From: Azadirachta indica
Taxonomy: Eukaryota > Streptophyta > Magnoliopsida > Sapindales > Meliaceae
NCBI GenBank assembly: GCA_022749755.1
Contig: CM040448.1
Span: 13,576,481 to 13,640,480, forward strand
Reading direction: 5' to 3'
Length of the DNA stretch: 64,000 nucleotides
Each line of letters starts with the position of its first letter. Within the stretch, counting starts at the first letter, position 1. Shown one piece after another: positions 30,451 to 42,200 of the stretch. The notes under the pieces are model-generated. The model was given only the letters and a program-made list of their open reading frames with translations, had not been told where the DNA came from and searched no databases. The translations under genes and the position numbers were made by a program.

Positions 30451-33288
30451 TCATAAACCAAATATATGGTCATTTGCACCAAATATGGCAGCGTTGAACT
30501 GTCTTGTATTCAAATCGCTGCCATCCAAAGCAGAACCAAAACGATCAAGCCATTGAGTTGGGCTGGGGTTTTCACTTTCCTCTACCCATTCTGAAGTCAT
30601 ATCAATGTCATCGAATTGAATAGGGTCAGCTTCTAAAGACTTCGTTCTCGCTAACTTGAGATTGTAATTTATGTAGACAAGATCATTCAATGTTTCTTTC
30701 TCAATCTTATTTCGCTTTTCAGAGTGAATCTGCTGAAATGTGCTCCAATGTCTCTCAAAGGAAAAACTGCTGCAGACTTGGCTTAGTATTCTGATTGCGA
30801 CTCGCTGTAGCACAGGTGCAGAGTCGCCATACTGTTCCCACCATAGCCCTACAAATTTTAGTAGTAAGTTTCAGAATCCAATGTGCAAATTTTTCAGATA
30901 TACTGGGGCACACTAATTTTAAGGTGAAAAGTAATTGATTATTAGCCAGCCCACACACTGCAAAACCCGAAATGTCAACTTCTCTAAGGTTACTACAATG
31001 AGTGAATCGCATTTGAAATGTTGTTCCAACATTTCACTTATTATTAGTTCCACTATTCAGAAAAATGATGACCATAAAGACAGCTCAAAGCCAAATAAGC
31101 AAGAATGAGGATGCATACTTGTGCATGAGCAGGCAGAAACTTCAGAAACTTTTGTGTCATACCAGACTAGAAAATTGGTGCACTGAGAGTGAAGAGAGAT
31201 TTTTACCGTGTAACCAAGGTGATATTTGTATTCTCTAATTATGGTTCATTTGCACATGTCACTGTACTGAAACTCTCCCTTGCAAACACAAACAACACTA
31301 CACACCAAAAAGAAAATGGCTTACGTACCAGGAGAAACTGTTTCTCGTGCCTCCATTGCTAGTTTACAACCAAACATCCCACTTGCCCTTGAAAATGTTA
31401 AAATTTGATTGGTGATGTCACGTCTTGTATCAGGGGTAGGGAGTAGTTTCTCTAGAACATTGAAGAAGTCTTCTTTTATAGATCCAAGAAATTTAATTTC
31501 TGGATTATACTGAATACTAGGGTTCAAAAATGCTGCTGCTGAATGTAGAGGAGAATGAAGTTGTTCCCGCCACTTTCTATCAACTATATCTAAAAATATC
31601 TTACACTTGTTCTCGTCCATTATATAGTATGTCCTTATTGATTCCTTTGCCCTGGTCATATGCTCATATATAGATCCTATAGCTGGTTTCCCTCCAGACA
31701 CTTCCCGCAATACTTTAAGAAAAGGCTCAGATATGGCCACACTCTCTTCCACTGCCCTCCAGAAATCATTATCCTCAACAATGGTAATACATGAGATGTT
31801 TTGTGGCTTATTCGCATATGAGGAATTTGTAGAGTACTCAGGGCTGTTGAACATATGCTTCAATCTTGATCTTTGCTTCAATATAGATTGCAATGACAGG
31901 AAGTCAGACACAGACTTTGTTATACCAGTCCTGATGAGTTCCTGTCCCCCAGTAAACTTTTTCATTAAATCAAGCATTGACGCATTGTTGTATATAAACT
32001 TTGATATGGTTTGTGCTTGTAAGATACATCTGTTCACCCAATCCACCTTAGCAAATTCCTCCAAGATTATATTTAAACACTGAGAAGCACATGGAGACAC
32101 AAAAATGGTTCCATAGTTCTGCAAAATATGTTTCGCAATTCCTGTATAGTTGAAACTATTATCCATGATTATCTGCACAACATTCTCTGGGCCAATATCT
32201 TGAATGACAGAGTCAAATATATCAGCAAGGTATTTTGTGTTTTTAAAATTTGAGGAAGCATCTACAGACTTGAGGAAAAATGTTCTGGAGGGCGAGGAAA
32301 CCAAAAAATTAATCAAAGCCCTGGATTTGTTGTCAGTCCATGTGTCTGCAATTATAGTACAACCTGTCGTAACCCACTCTTTCTCAATATCCTTCCACTG
32401 TAGGCTCACTTCAGACTTGATCCTGTCCAACCACATAGTCTTCAAAGTTTCTGCGGATGGGCCTATAAATCCAGGACCAAACTTTCCTAATGCATCAATC
32501 ATTTGTTGATAGGATGAAGAACGGGCTACAGAAAAATCCAACTTATTCTCAAAAAAGAACAGAGCAATACTTCTCTCTGCATTTTCTTGGTTGTTTAAAG
32601 GGGAATTTCCCATCGGAGTTATGGAAGTGAAAACTTTTGTCACTGGAGATGGTGTATCCAGAGGCATAAGAGATCTACTTGCAGGCACATTTCCAGGAGA
32701 TTTAGCTTCTGCCACTATCCGTTGCTTTTTTATGCTTGATGTTTCTTTAACATCCTCCTTTGATGCTATTATAGCCCTCACCCTATCAGTAACATCATCT
32801 CTTACTTTGCTACATGGATTTACACCTTTACTTGGAAGACGAGATAGATGATGCTTCAATCTACTTATGCCACCATTCAAAACTCTCATGCAGAATTTAC
32901 ATCTCACCTTATTACCATCTAATTTATCAGCATACTCCCAGCAGACATCTTTTTCTCTAACCACTGTCCAAAGATAAATGCATAGTAAGTTCATAAATAT
33001 TTCATGCTTCTTTCTGTCATTTTTTTATGATTAGCATCTAACAAGTAGATCATAGAGACTAAAGGCAATTAATTTTATCATTATATGTTTTGAGCTCATA
33101 AGAAGAACGAAAGTCTTAGCAGAGAGAGAACTAAGAACTATAACTTAAGAAAACTAAGTAACTAAGCAACTGTGAGTGATCACTGGGATGAAACTACTCT
33201 AAGTGAGGGGCATAGTGCTTAAATGAGATTCTAACTCTCCCAATATATCTTTAAACAGCTATCACAACAGAATAAGCTCAAACTTACT
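30451..33288 (-). CDS. hAT-derived BED/DUF659 protein, probably domesticated
   Basis: The coding parts are 33288 (one base), 32963-31329 and 30848-30451, giving 677 aa. The first codon is A|TG across an intron: an upstream exon ends CATCACCA|GTAAGT and the next begins GGACAG|TGGTTAGAG, which restores CACCATGG and the N-terminus MVREKDVCWEYADKLDG. Domains in order: a BED-type zinc finger (CKFC at 22-25, then RLKHHL), a Lys/Ser linker, a DUF659 transposase-like core (IIADTWTDN and IIMDNSFNYTG with both aspartates of the hAT fold) and a hAT C-terminal dimerisation region (LWWEQYGDSAPVLQ, FSFERHWSTFQQIH). The ORF is intact, intron-bearing and lacks visible terminal inverted repeats, as in conserved plant DUF659 genes such as At1g79740 (from memory). 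Likely a nuclear DNA-binding protein; its function is not known. Confidence 0.85.
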
Positions 33289-34240
33289 GGTGATGTAGAA
33301 AATGTTTTGGTATCCCCGTGTAATTCCCTGTGCAGACAGCTGACCCAAAAATTAAAAAAAAAAACAATTGTGAGAATGAAATGATGTAGTTAGATGCTAT
33401 TTCAAACGTTGTCAAGATATCAAGCAATTCGACTATTAAGGCCTTGATGGAACGCCTTGAACAGTTAAATTTAACATCAAAATGAGAATTTAATCAAACA
33501 CGACGTTTGATCATTCAAGTTTGATTCACAGATGAAACTTGAGAGCATTATCAAACAAATTCACGAGTTCATGATCCCCCGGCAATGCAGCAATTCAACA
33601 AGATTAACTTCACGATTTTCTTCTAATTAACGATCTAAACCCTAAATTGCATGTCAAATTATAAGTTCTTATTTTTAAACTTTATCAATCCAAGCAGCAC
33701 ATCATCAAGTGAATCACTCAAGCAGTCGAACTCAAGCTCTGCTTGGCAGCTGAGAAAATCAGTTACTGAAGACGGAAACACTACGTCGCTACAGTCAATG
33801 CCGATTGGCGAATCTCAGCAACATTTGTTTCCAAGGTAAACCCTTACTAAATGTATCTTCAAATTAGTTCAAAGAAAATTATTTATATTGTCCCGGAAAA
33901 CTTTTCCACGGAAACAAACAAGGTCTTTGCTTTCTCATAAATTTCATACTTTCCTTCGCTTACCCCCATTTTCCATTTATCAAACACAAAATTAACTGAA
34001 AATAAAAATGCCTTAATTTATTTTATTTATTAGAAATATAAAGAGAAAAGAAAGAAATAGCGAGAGATTTAAGGAGCTTACAGAGTGAGAGAGATTTGTT
34101 GGTCTTCTCGACGGAGAGATAAACGGAAGGTTGAAGATTTTGAGAGGTTTTTTCTTTTCTTTTTCGATTTATCGCGATATTTTGGAGCTAGGGTTTTGTA
34201 TTGTATTGTAATGTTAACATTCGGCTTCTTTTAATTTACA
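33289..34240 (-). promoter_or_regulatory. 5' leader exons and promoter side of DUF659 gene
   Basis: A leader exon likely runs from about 34.2 kb to 34082, ending TCACTCT|GTAAGC. A second small exon ends at 33288 and begins at 33339 (GGGTCAG|CTG) or 33327 (CACAG|GGA). The intron between them is ~0.7 kb. The first exon carries the pyrimidine-rich, 'aaaccctagc'-containing leader typical of plant genes. The coordinates are splice-motif predictions only. Confidence 0.5.
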
Positions 34241-37200
34241 ATTTTCTCTTCCTTTACAAGTATCTTCTCTTTCTCGTTATCATTTTTCGATTTTTCTTTT
34301 TTTTTTTTTAACGTCTTTTGGCGATATATCGCGTACTTCACATACGCAACTAATTTTTTAATTTAATGAAACAAAATCACATGTTAGTTATGGAAATTAA
34401 GGAATATTTTTTCACTAAGGTCCTTTATGTTTGTCTTTATTTCTTTTTAGACGAGACTTCTAAAGAAATATGCAAAATTATTAGTGAGTATTTGAAAATT
34501 CATCATTGAAATTAACTTGAACGTTTGACAAACTATTTGAAAAAAAAAAAAACTCTATAAGTGCTTTGATTATTTATGTCTTAATTACTAAAAATTTTTT
34601 TAAAGAAAAATCTAACACGTTTAAAAATAAATTAATAAATATCGGCACTTTTGTATATTTCGGTACTAAAATAAGTTAATAAATATTATTAATTATTTCA
34701 AACTAAATGATGAAAATGTACGATTTAAAAAGAAAATGTGTGTATGTAAATTTATAAGACTAATATTAAGAAAATATGTTCAAAAATGATAAGATATCAA
34801 TCAGCATGTAAGACTAATAATTTTTTTTAACAAAATCATGCTTTAATTTTTCATTGTTTTATTATTTTTCTTTAATTTTATGTAAAAGGATTTATATAAT
34901 GACTTTTTTGTTTAATATGATCCATTTAAACTGGCTCAAAACTTATTAAAATTTTTAATGGAGACTCAAGGCCAATTTTTACGTCTTGAAAGCCCAATCT
35001 GGCCCAATTAAAGAATAATTTGGGTTGGGCAGGCATGCCTCCTGAAATTAAAAAATAAAAATAAAATAAAATTACCAAATTCAATATCTTTTAAATTGAT
35101 TTGATTAAAGCCTTACTTTTGAGAATTCTTAAAAGGTCAAAATAAAATCCTTTAAATTTCTATTCTAAAAAGATTGAGTTCTCAAGTGTTGTAATGAATA
35201 ACTTAGTTGATTAGGTCTGTTGTAGTTAAAAAAAAAAATTTAGAAGTTAAATTTTTGTCTCACTAATTTTAAAAGAAAATTAATTATAGTTTTTATTTAT
35301 ATTAACGTGAGATGAAGTGAATCGTGTGTGAAAATTTTATCAAAAAATAAATGATGCAACACAAAATTCATTGCTTTTTTGTGATAAGTATATCTTCTTA
35401 ATCTAATTTATGCTTTGACAATAAAAATAGAAAATAAAGAAGTCTGATATTAAAATATATATTATAAAATTAAAAAATTGATTCACATTAAAATAATAAA
35501 TTCAAACTATTTATGATGAAACAAAAAATTTAAATTCATCGCAAAATAAAAACTTTTAATTAGACAAAAAAAAGAAATATAAATTCACGATTGAGTGAAA
35601 ATTTTAAGTTATAAATCATAAAATCCAGCTTAAACTTAAGTGTGAATTAAAAAATTGTTTATTGCATTATTCAATGAAATAATTTATTGGAATTTGTATG
35701 GTTTAAGAAATACCATATCTTCGTGATTTACCTCATGATTATCAATTTCTAAAGCAACTGTTTCTAATTCCATTTATTCTTTCTTTATTTTTGTTTGTTT
35801 TGTACACGCTTCATCATTCATTCAAGTTGAATTTATGTAATTTGAAGTTTATCTCTGACCACTGTTTCCTTTTTTTTTTTTAATTTTTTCGTAACATGCC
35901 CCATTCGGTTGTCTTCATGTAGCTTCGTCTTATATTCAATGTATTAAATAATAATTGGCTCAATGAAAGAAATATTGATTAAGAAATTTAATTTTCAAAT
36001 AATAATAATACAATCAACTTTATTTCAATCTCGCAATTTAAACCCATGTCATTAGGATATATTTTTAATTGCATAATAAAAATTTTATTCATATAAAATT
36101 ATCAATTAAAACTGAGTAAATCATGCCCTTATTTGTGTCTTTTTATGACTTTGCAATTTATTTATAAAATTAAAATAAGAAATTACATGTTAATTCGTAC
36201 AAATTTATGCATTTTACATTCAAGAGAGAGCGAGAAGATTTTTTTTTTTTGGTCTCGCGTCGACACAAAATCTCAATTATTTAATTCGTACATTTCGGAA
36301 AGCACAAAGAACGGCTCTGATTACATCAAAGAACCCCACTGTTATGATAACCGGACCCACAACCAATGAGTGCATGTCTTTGTCGTTAATCTCGTAGGGG
36401 TGAGTAATAAATAGCACGTGGCAAGATCATGTGGCAGTGCTGTCATGTCACCCACTTGACCGTCACCTTTGATTGGTGGTACGCCCGGTGAACCAATCGT
36501 TTTCCACACGCGGCCGTGGAATTCTCGTGATAGGGACATGAAAGTCAACGGCTCGCTCAATAGCGCGTGTAGTTAACTCGCATCCTGATTGGTCGGTCAT
36601 AATAATTGAATTTCGTAGGTGAACCTATCGTAGAAATGCTTGCATGCGACAATTTTTAATTAATCCATTTCCTACGTCAATATTCATAATTAATTAGTAT
36701 CTTAATTAATTAATAGCTTATTATTGATGATAAAGTTTTATACTTCTAGTAATAAACTAATAACCCCGAATGACGTAGGTTACGTTATGAAGGAGCCAAG
36801 TTGTGATTATCCTCATTTTTTATTTATATCAGCTTCTAAAATCAAGTTGAGATTTTATATTTATTATTTACAAGAGCAAATCAAATTAATAATTTATTGC
36901 TTCAGTTTATATATCAGTGAAAGTCTATAAATATTGGCTGTAAATAAAAGAGGAGTTTAATTTGCAAAGAAGTACATAACGTGATTATGAAATATCTCGT
37001 GAATGAAATTAATATGATAAATGGCTAAATTAACAAACGACAAAATTATTTTTTACATTTTTTTAAGTAATCCAAAATTCGACAACAAAGTACTATTATT
37101 ATTATATTATTTTGGAATCGAATATCAATTATAAATTTTTCAAAAAATACGAAGAAAACATTACTTATTAATTTTATTTTATCTATTCTCTTTCTAATTA

Positions 37201-37500
37201 ATTAATATACAAGTGCGGAAGTCCTACCTTCTTAAATCATCCTCACCGCCCATCTAAATAATTTAAATGGGTACTTTGCCCTTTCCAATTTTCCACCATT
37301 CGTACAGTAAAATTAATTTAAAATCAATAAATAGTCAAAATAAACAACTGTAAAAACATCCAAAGCGATCCTTCTTCAAGCTCGGAAAAAGCATCAATGG
37401 CGGAAACACGCAGAACATTACACACACTTACCTATACCCCACAGTAGGTAGAGAACCACAAGTTATAAATGAATATTATTTAAAAAAAAAAAAGTAGCTT
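34241..37500. other. AT-rich intergenic region upstream of the kinase
   Basis: No gene or transposon protein is recognised. It is strongly AT-rich except for a compact GC-richer island at 36361-36600, described separately. The open frames at 36133-36369 and 36342-36560 overlap that island on opposite strands and match nothing I know. Confidence 0.5.
36361..36600. promoter_or_regulatory. GC-richer island with G-box, W-box and CCAAT boxes
   Basis: In a very AT-rich neighbourhood, this 240 bp holds a CACGTG G-box (36415-36420), a TTGACC W-box (36456), and CCAAT boxes on both strands at about 36363, 36472, 36493 and 36588. It is ~2 kb upstream of the kinase start codon and ~1.1 kb upstream of its leader. 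It could be a distal promoter or enhancer, or the promoter of an unseen transcript. Confidence 0.35.
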
Positions 37501-37539
37501 CTAAACCCTTTTCTTTTTCCTTGATTTCCTCCGTTATCT

Positions 37540-38389
37540 CTCTGTGTCTCCACATGCTGTTTCCTGTTCATGCGCTATAAAAAATATATGCATCTATATC
37601 TAGTAACGAAACGGGTTTCTTTCAATGATTATCTAAATGCTTACTGCATGTGATGCTGCTTTCTGAAGCAAAAACAGCTCATCTCAGAGTTTTCTTTATC
37701 ATCATCATCAATTCATCATTGTTTTCGTGAACAACTACAAGTAAAGTAAGTACTTTTATAAACCGTTTCTCTTTTGTACCTGATTCTGTCTTTTCTTCTG
37801 CTTCTTCTTCCTTGTTTTCTTTGTTTCGTGTTCATGCAACATTTATTGCTTTCTTGCAGAGAGCTGAATATGGATTTGGAAAGTTATGATGCGATCTGTG
37901 GACAAGAAGTAAGTTCATGTTTTTACCATCTTTGAACATTTGTTTTGTTATTTATAATGTGTGTTTAGCGAAATGACAGATGGAAGCAGGAAGAAAAGTG
38001 TTTGTTTTCTCAGGTTTAGTCATGATTATATGCATAAAAGTCAAGATTTGAGATCGTTTTCTCTTTGTTTTTCCTGCATTTTTCTCGGCAGCCAAACAGA
38101 GTTAGGTAGCGGAAAGTCAATAAAGACTGAACCTAACCTAACTAGAACTGCTTGTATATTTTGACTAAATTAGCAGACATTATCAGCGTGGGATTCTTGT
38201 GGGTCAATCTGTTTGTCAAAAAGAAATAATAAGAAGAGAAGTCTGCGATTTAAATACCAATATTTTCTATTCTGATTCATCTTGTGCCTAAATTCTTCTT
38301 GTAGATGTGAAGGAGATTTTGCGGAAGCAATTTACTTTTGAACTGCTAACAGCTTAACTAGTTTTAAGTCTTCTACCGTGGATGAGAAA
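37540..38389 (+). promoter_or_regulatory. Spliced 5' leader of the LRR kinase with upstream ORFs
   Basis: A leader exon ends at 37745 (or 37740). A second exon spans 37860-37908 and a third starts at 38305. An upstream ATG at 37870 opens a frame that runs exactly to the donor at 37908 and continues ATG TGA at 38305-38310, making a 14-codon uORF (MDLESYDAICGQEM) only after splicing. A second tiny uORF, MRK, at 38382-38393 has its TGA overlapping the main ATG as ATGA. Both would be expected to lower or regulate translation of the kinase. Confidence 0.55.
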
Positions 38390-40386
38390 ATGAGTGGAAA
38401 AATGAAACGCTCGTTCGTTTTCTCTGCAATTTTCTTGCTGGGAACAATTTTGTTGCCCATCGATGCCGACCCAGTTGAAGATAAACAAGCATTACTTGAT
38501 TTCATTCAAAATTTTCATCTCTCACGTTCTCTCAACTGGAATGAGAACAACTCAGTTTGCAATTCATGGACTGGTGTGACTTGCAACAAAGACCAGTCTA
38601 GAGTTATATCTCTCAGGTTGCCTGGACTGGCATTGCGCGGTGAAATTCCTCCCAACACCATTAGCCGGTTATCTGCACTGCAGAATCTGAGTCTGAGATC
38701 CAATAGTATCTCTGGTTCATTCCCTTCTGATTTCTCAAAACTCCAAAACTTGACAACCCTTTACCTCCAATTCAACAATTTCCGGGGTCCATTGGCTTCA
38801 GATTTCTCAATTTGGACGAATCTTACGATTATTGATCTTTCAAACAATTATTTCAACGGGAGTATCCCTTCTTCGATTTCAAATTTGACTCACCTCACAG
38901 CTTTGAATCTCGCAAACAACTCACTTTCGGGTCATATTACTGATATCAATATTCCTAGTTTGCAACTGATAAATTTAGCAAACAATAATCTCACTGGAGT
39001 TTTGCCTCGTTCTCTTCAAAGATTTCCAAGTTCAGCATTTGTCGGTAACAATCTTTCGCCCGAAAATGCCTTTCCTCCAGCTCTTCCTGTTCAACCACCC
39101 AGTGCTCAAGCTCAACCATCCAGGAGAAAAACCTCAAAATTGAGTCAATCTGCATTACTGGGGATAATACTGGGAGCTTGTGTGTTAGGATTTGTCATAG
39201 TCGCTCTTTTTATTATCTGCCGCTACTCTCACAAACGAGATAAAGGCATGATACCGGTGAAATCACAAAAGAAAGACAAGTCACTGAAGCAAGGGGTTTC
39301 TGAGAGCCATGATAAGAACAACAAGCTTGTGTTCTTTGAAGGTTGTAACCTTGCCTTTGACTTGGAAGACTTGCTGAGAGCATCTGCTGAGGTTCTCGGA
39401 AAAGGAACATTTGGGACAACATATAAAGCAGCTTTAGAGGATGCAACAACAGTTGTGGTAAAGAGGGTGAAGGAATTGAGTGTGGGGAAACGAGAGTTCG
39501 AGCAGCAGATGGAGGTGGTAGGAAGCATAAGGCATGAGAACGTGGCAGCACTGAGAGCTTATTACTATTCCAAGGACGAAAAGCTTATGGTTTATGATTA
39601 TTATGAACATGGCAGTGTCTCTGCAATGTTACATGGTAAGTTCAATTTTCTCCAATCTGCTAAAACACCATTCCTTAATCAAATTTCATCATCATCCTAG
39701 TGCATATCTAATTTGCAGGTAGACGAGGCGAGGGTCGGACTCCTTTAGATTGGGAGACCAGAGTAGGAATTGTAATTGGTGTAGCAAGAGGCATAGCTCA
39801 CATTCATACACAAAATAGCGGGAAATTGGTGCATGGAGACATAAAAGCCTCAAACGTTTTCCTTGACTCTCAAGGGAATGTTTGTATTTCTGATATTGGT
39901 TTGGCAACGTTGATGAGTCCAATGCCATCGCCAGTTACGCGGGCTGCAGGGTATCGTGCCCCAGAAGTAACAGACACCCGGAAAGCCACCCAAGCATCCG
40001 ATGTATACAGTTTTGGGGTCTTGATCCTTGAGCTCCTCACCGGGAAATCACCAATACATGCTACAGGTGGTGATGAAGTAGTTCACTTGGTGAGATGGGT
40101 AAATTCTGTGGTTAGAGAGGAGTGGACTGCAGAAGTGTTTGATGTAGAGCTTTTGAGGTTTCCCAACATAGAGGAGCAAATGGTGGAGATGTTACAAATA
40201 GGAATGTCTTGTGTGGTGAGAATGCCAGAGCAGAGACCAAAAGTGCAGGATGTAGTGAAAATGGTGGAAGAACTCCGGCGAGTGAGTACAGAAAACCCTC
40301 CATCTGTCGAAAATAAGTCAGAAATCTCAAGCTCAGCGGCAACACCAAAGGCAACTGAAATTGGATCATCCTCTGCTGCACATTGA
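38390..40386 (+). CDS. LRR receptor-like kinase, subfamily III type
   Basis: Two exons, 38390-39635 and 39719-40386, give 637 aa. The first in-frame ATG is at 38390; a second at 38402 would give a cleaner signal peptide ([19 protein letters not shown]). In order: signal peptide, LRR N-terminal cap (WTGVTCN), about five LRRs ([20 protein letters not shown]), a Pro/Ser linker, one membrane helix (~253-278, [19 protein letters not shown]), then a kinase domain with loop GKGTFG (~337), the VAIK-type lysine VVVKRVK (~358), HGDIKASN in place of HRD (~454) and SDIGLA in place of DFG (~474). The Arg of HRD is missing (non-RD). Lys and both Asp are kept, so catalysis is possible but uncertain. The ectodomain is short, as in subfamily III kinases. 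It resembles At5g53320 from memory. Confidence 0.9.
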
Positions 40387-41196
40387 GATTCTCATCTTTT
40401 TTTTTTTTTAATCACAGTAACCCAGTAGCTATTAGTGGTCATATTTAAATTTTTTAACCCCTATTCCAATTGGAAAAGGTAGTTTTGATGTCTTAGTCTT
40501 TTGTTTATTTTATATCTATGTGACAATTTGGGTGCTAAAAAATTAGTTTAGCAACCTAATTCCAACTAAGATCACAGTCGAGTTAGGTCTTTGTCTAATG
40601 TATTATTTGGTCATAGACTTTGTTGTTTTGCATGTGGAATTAAACGATGTTCAATTATTAAAACAGAAAAAAGAAAAAAAATCTCTTCATTATGGGTATC
40701 ATAAGCTTGCTTCTACGAGGTGGATTAATGACCTATTGATTTGTATTTCCACATTGGATCCTTATTGTGCCAAAACCTTCCTAATCCAAATGCATCAAAT
40801 TAGAAAATCTCTTTAATTTATTTTTTTTTATTTTTGAATATAAATATCTTTATTTATTTATTTATTTATTTATTTTCTTTGAAGACTGACATTCTTTAGT
40901 AAAATGAACGTCGAAAGTCCATTAAGCTTCTACCTGCATCAGTACTATCATAGCATAATTCGAGATTCTACTTCTAGATTAAGCAGTATCTGCTCCCCAT
41001 TGAGAGTCGTCTGCTTCCCCGTTAAAACAACCTTATCTGAGAGGCTTCAAATATGCCAGTTCCCATTCACAAGAGTAATATATACTTAAAGAGAGAAAGA
41101 GAGATAGAGAGCGGATATCTTGTCAGATGAAAAGATAGATTCACCTGCCTAAGCTTCCTTTTGTGTCTCCTTTGCTTCTAAGCTAAGAAAGCAACG
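40387..41196. other. Kinase 3' flank and spacer
   Basis: This holds the kinase 3' untranslated region (T-rich from 40398) and AT-rich DNA with a (TTTA)n tract near 40849-40876. A TATA-like tatatactta at about 41081 and an agaga-rich stretch precede the small ORF at 41211. No other gene is recognised. Confidence 0.45.
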
Positions 41197-41210
41197 ATGG
41201 AAATGGCATC

Positions 41211-41423
41211 ATGAAGATATCAAGAATGGTGTCATCAAGTTTGCCAAGCTTTAGCTGGGCATGGATTGCCAAGGACACAAGAAATAGATCAAGAATCTCC
41301 AAGTCGGCAAATCTTCAATTGCCAGGTATTACCAACAGAGTTTGCCATAAACATCAAATTCTGCTACTCATGATCCTTTCCGTTGTTCTCGCTGGCATCG
41401 GATTTAAATTCTTGCGCAGCTGA
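41211..41423 (+). CDS. Possible small tail-anchored protein (hypothetical)
   Basis: A 70-aa ORF on the + strand with a Ser/Arg/Lys-rich N-terminal part (MKISRMVSSSLPSFSWAWIA) and one C-terminal hydrophobic helix (ILLLMILSVVLAGIGFKFL) before a short basic tail. The layout is that of a tail-anchored membrane protein. A 5-codon upstream ORF (41197-41214, MEMAS) ends with TGA overlapping the start as ATGA. A TATA-like sequence is ~130 bp upstream. I do not recognise the family. It could be a chance ORF: codon use is unremarkable and there is no intron to support it. Confidence 0.3.
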   Translation: MKISRMVSSSLPSFSWAWIAKDTRNRSRISKSANLQLPGITNRVCHKHQILLLMILSVVLAGIGFKFLRS

Positions 41424-42200
41424 ATCTGACGAATGTCACAAGATGACAATTGCCAGACAGGAACTTCAATTCACCCCCACTACATAGTATACAGCATATT
41501 TCTACGGTTCTAAAGTTTCCTGATAATATCATGCAATTAAGCTAGAGCAAACTATACCTTGTAGGGATTTTTGAATGTGAACTATAAGCACTCTAATTTA
41601 TAATGTCATGCAATTAGTTTGAATAACACAACAATTTAGGCGGCCTGCCAAATTTTCTCCTACAACCTATACTCAATGACCTTCCTTTCTCAAGGCCAAA
41701 GAGTTCAAGTCTATTATAATTTCTTTTAAACTTCTGCAAATTGCCAAGGATCTATGGAATTTGAAATGTGCAAAGTTCCTCCTCGCTTTCTGTTCTCAGG
41801 TAACAGAAGAACCATGCAATCAGATATCTACTCCAAACAAAACTATGTGCATATGAAGTAAACAGAAATTTCGAAAAGATAGGCAATGCACATGACAACC
41901 ATGTACATGACACAAAAAAATTTAACATTGATTTCCAAGCGATTGCTTTTCATGCATCCAGCTGAAACTGGTTTGAGGATTAAAAAAGTTACAGTATTAT
42001 TTTTGTAAACTTAAAAGAAAAATAAAGAATCACACTCTATTTCAAATATCAAACCATAAGCTACAGATTTTCCGGGGGAGGTTGACCATAATGCTGAGTG
42101 CAACCACATATCCAACAAAGAATATTTTACCTTTACAATGAAGACTTCAAGTCCCCCACAGAAGTTTACAAACATATTAAAGCAAAGTGTAAGCTGTGAC
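41424..42200. other. 3' flank of the TH1 gene
   Basis: No gene is seen. Part of this must be the 3' untranslated region of the - strand TH1-domain gene, and the left part may be the 3' flank of the small ORF. Confidence 0.4.

Noticed and set aside
33651..33839. + strand 62-codon ORF ending in a donor-like AAG|GTAAAC
   Set aside because: It lies inside the leader intron of the - strand DUF659 gene, has Ser-rich low complexity and no downstream partner exon that I could find.
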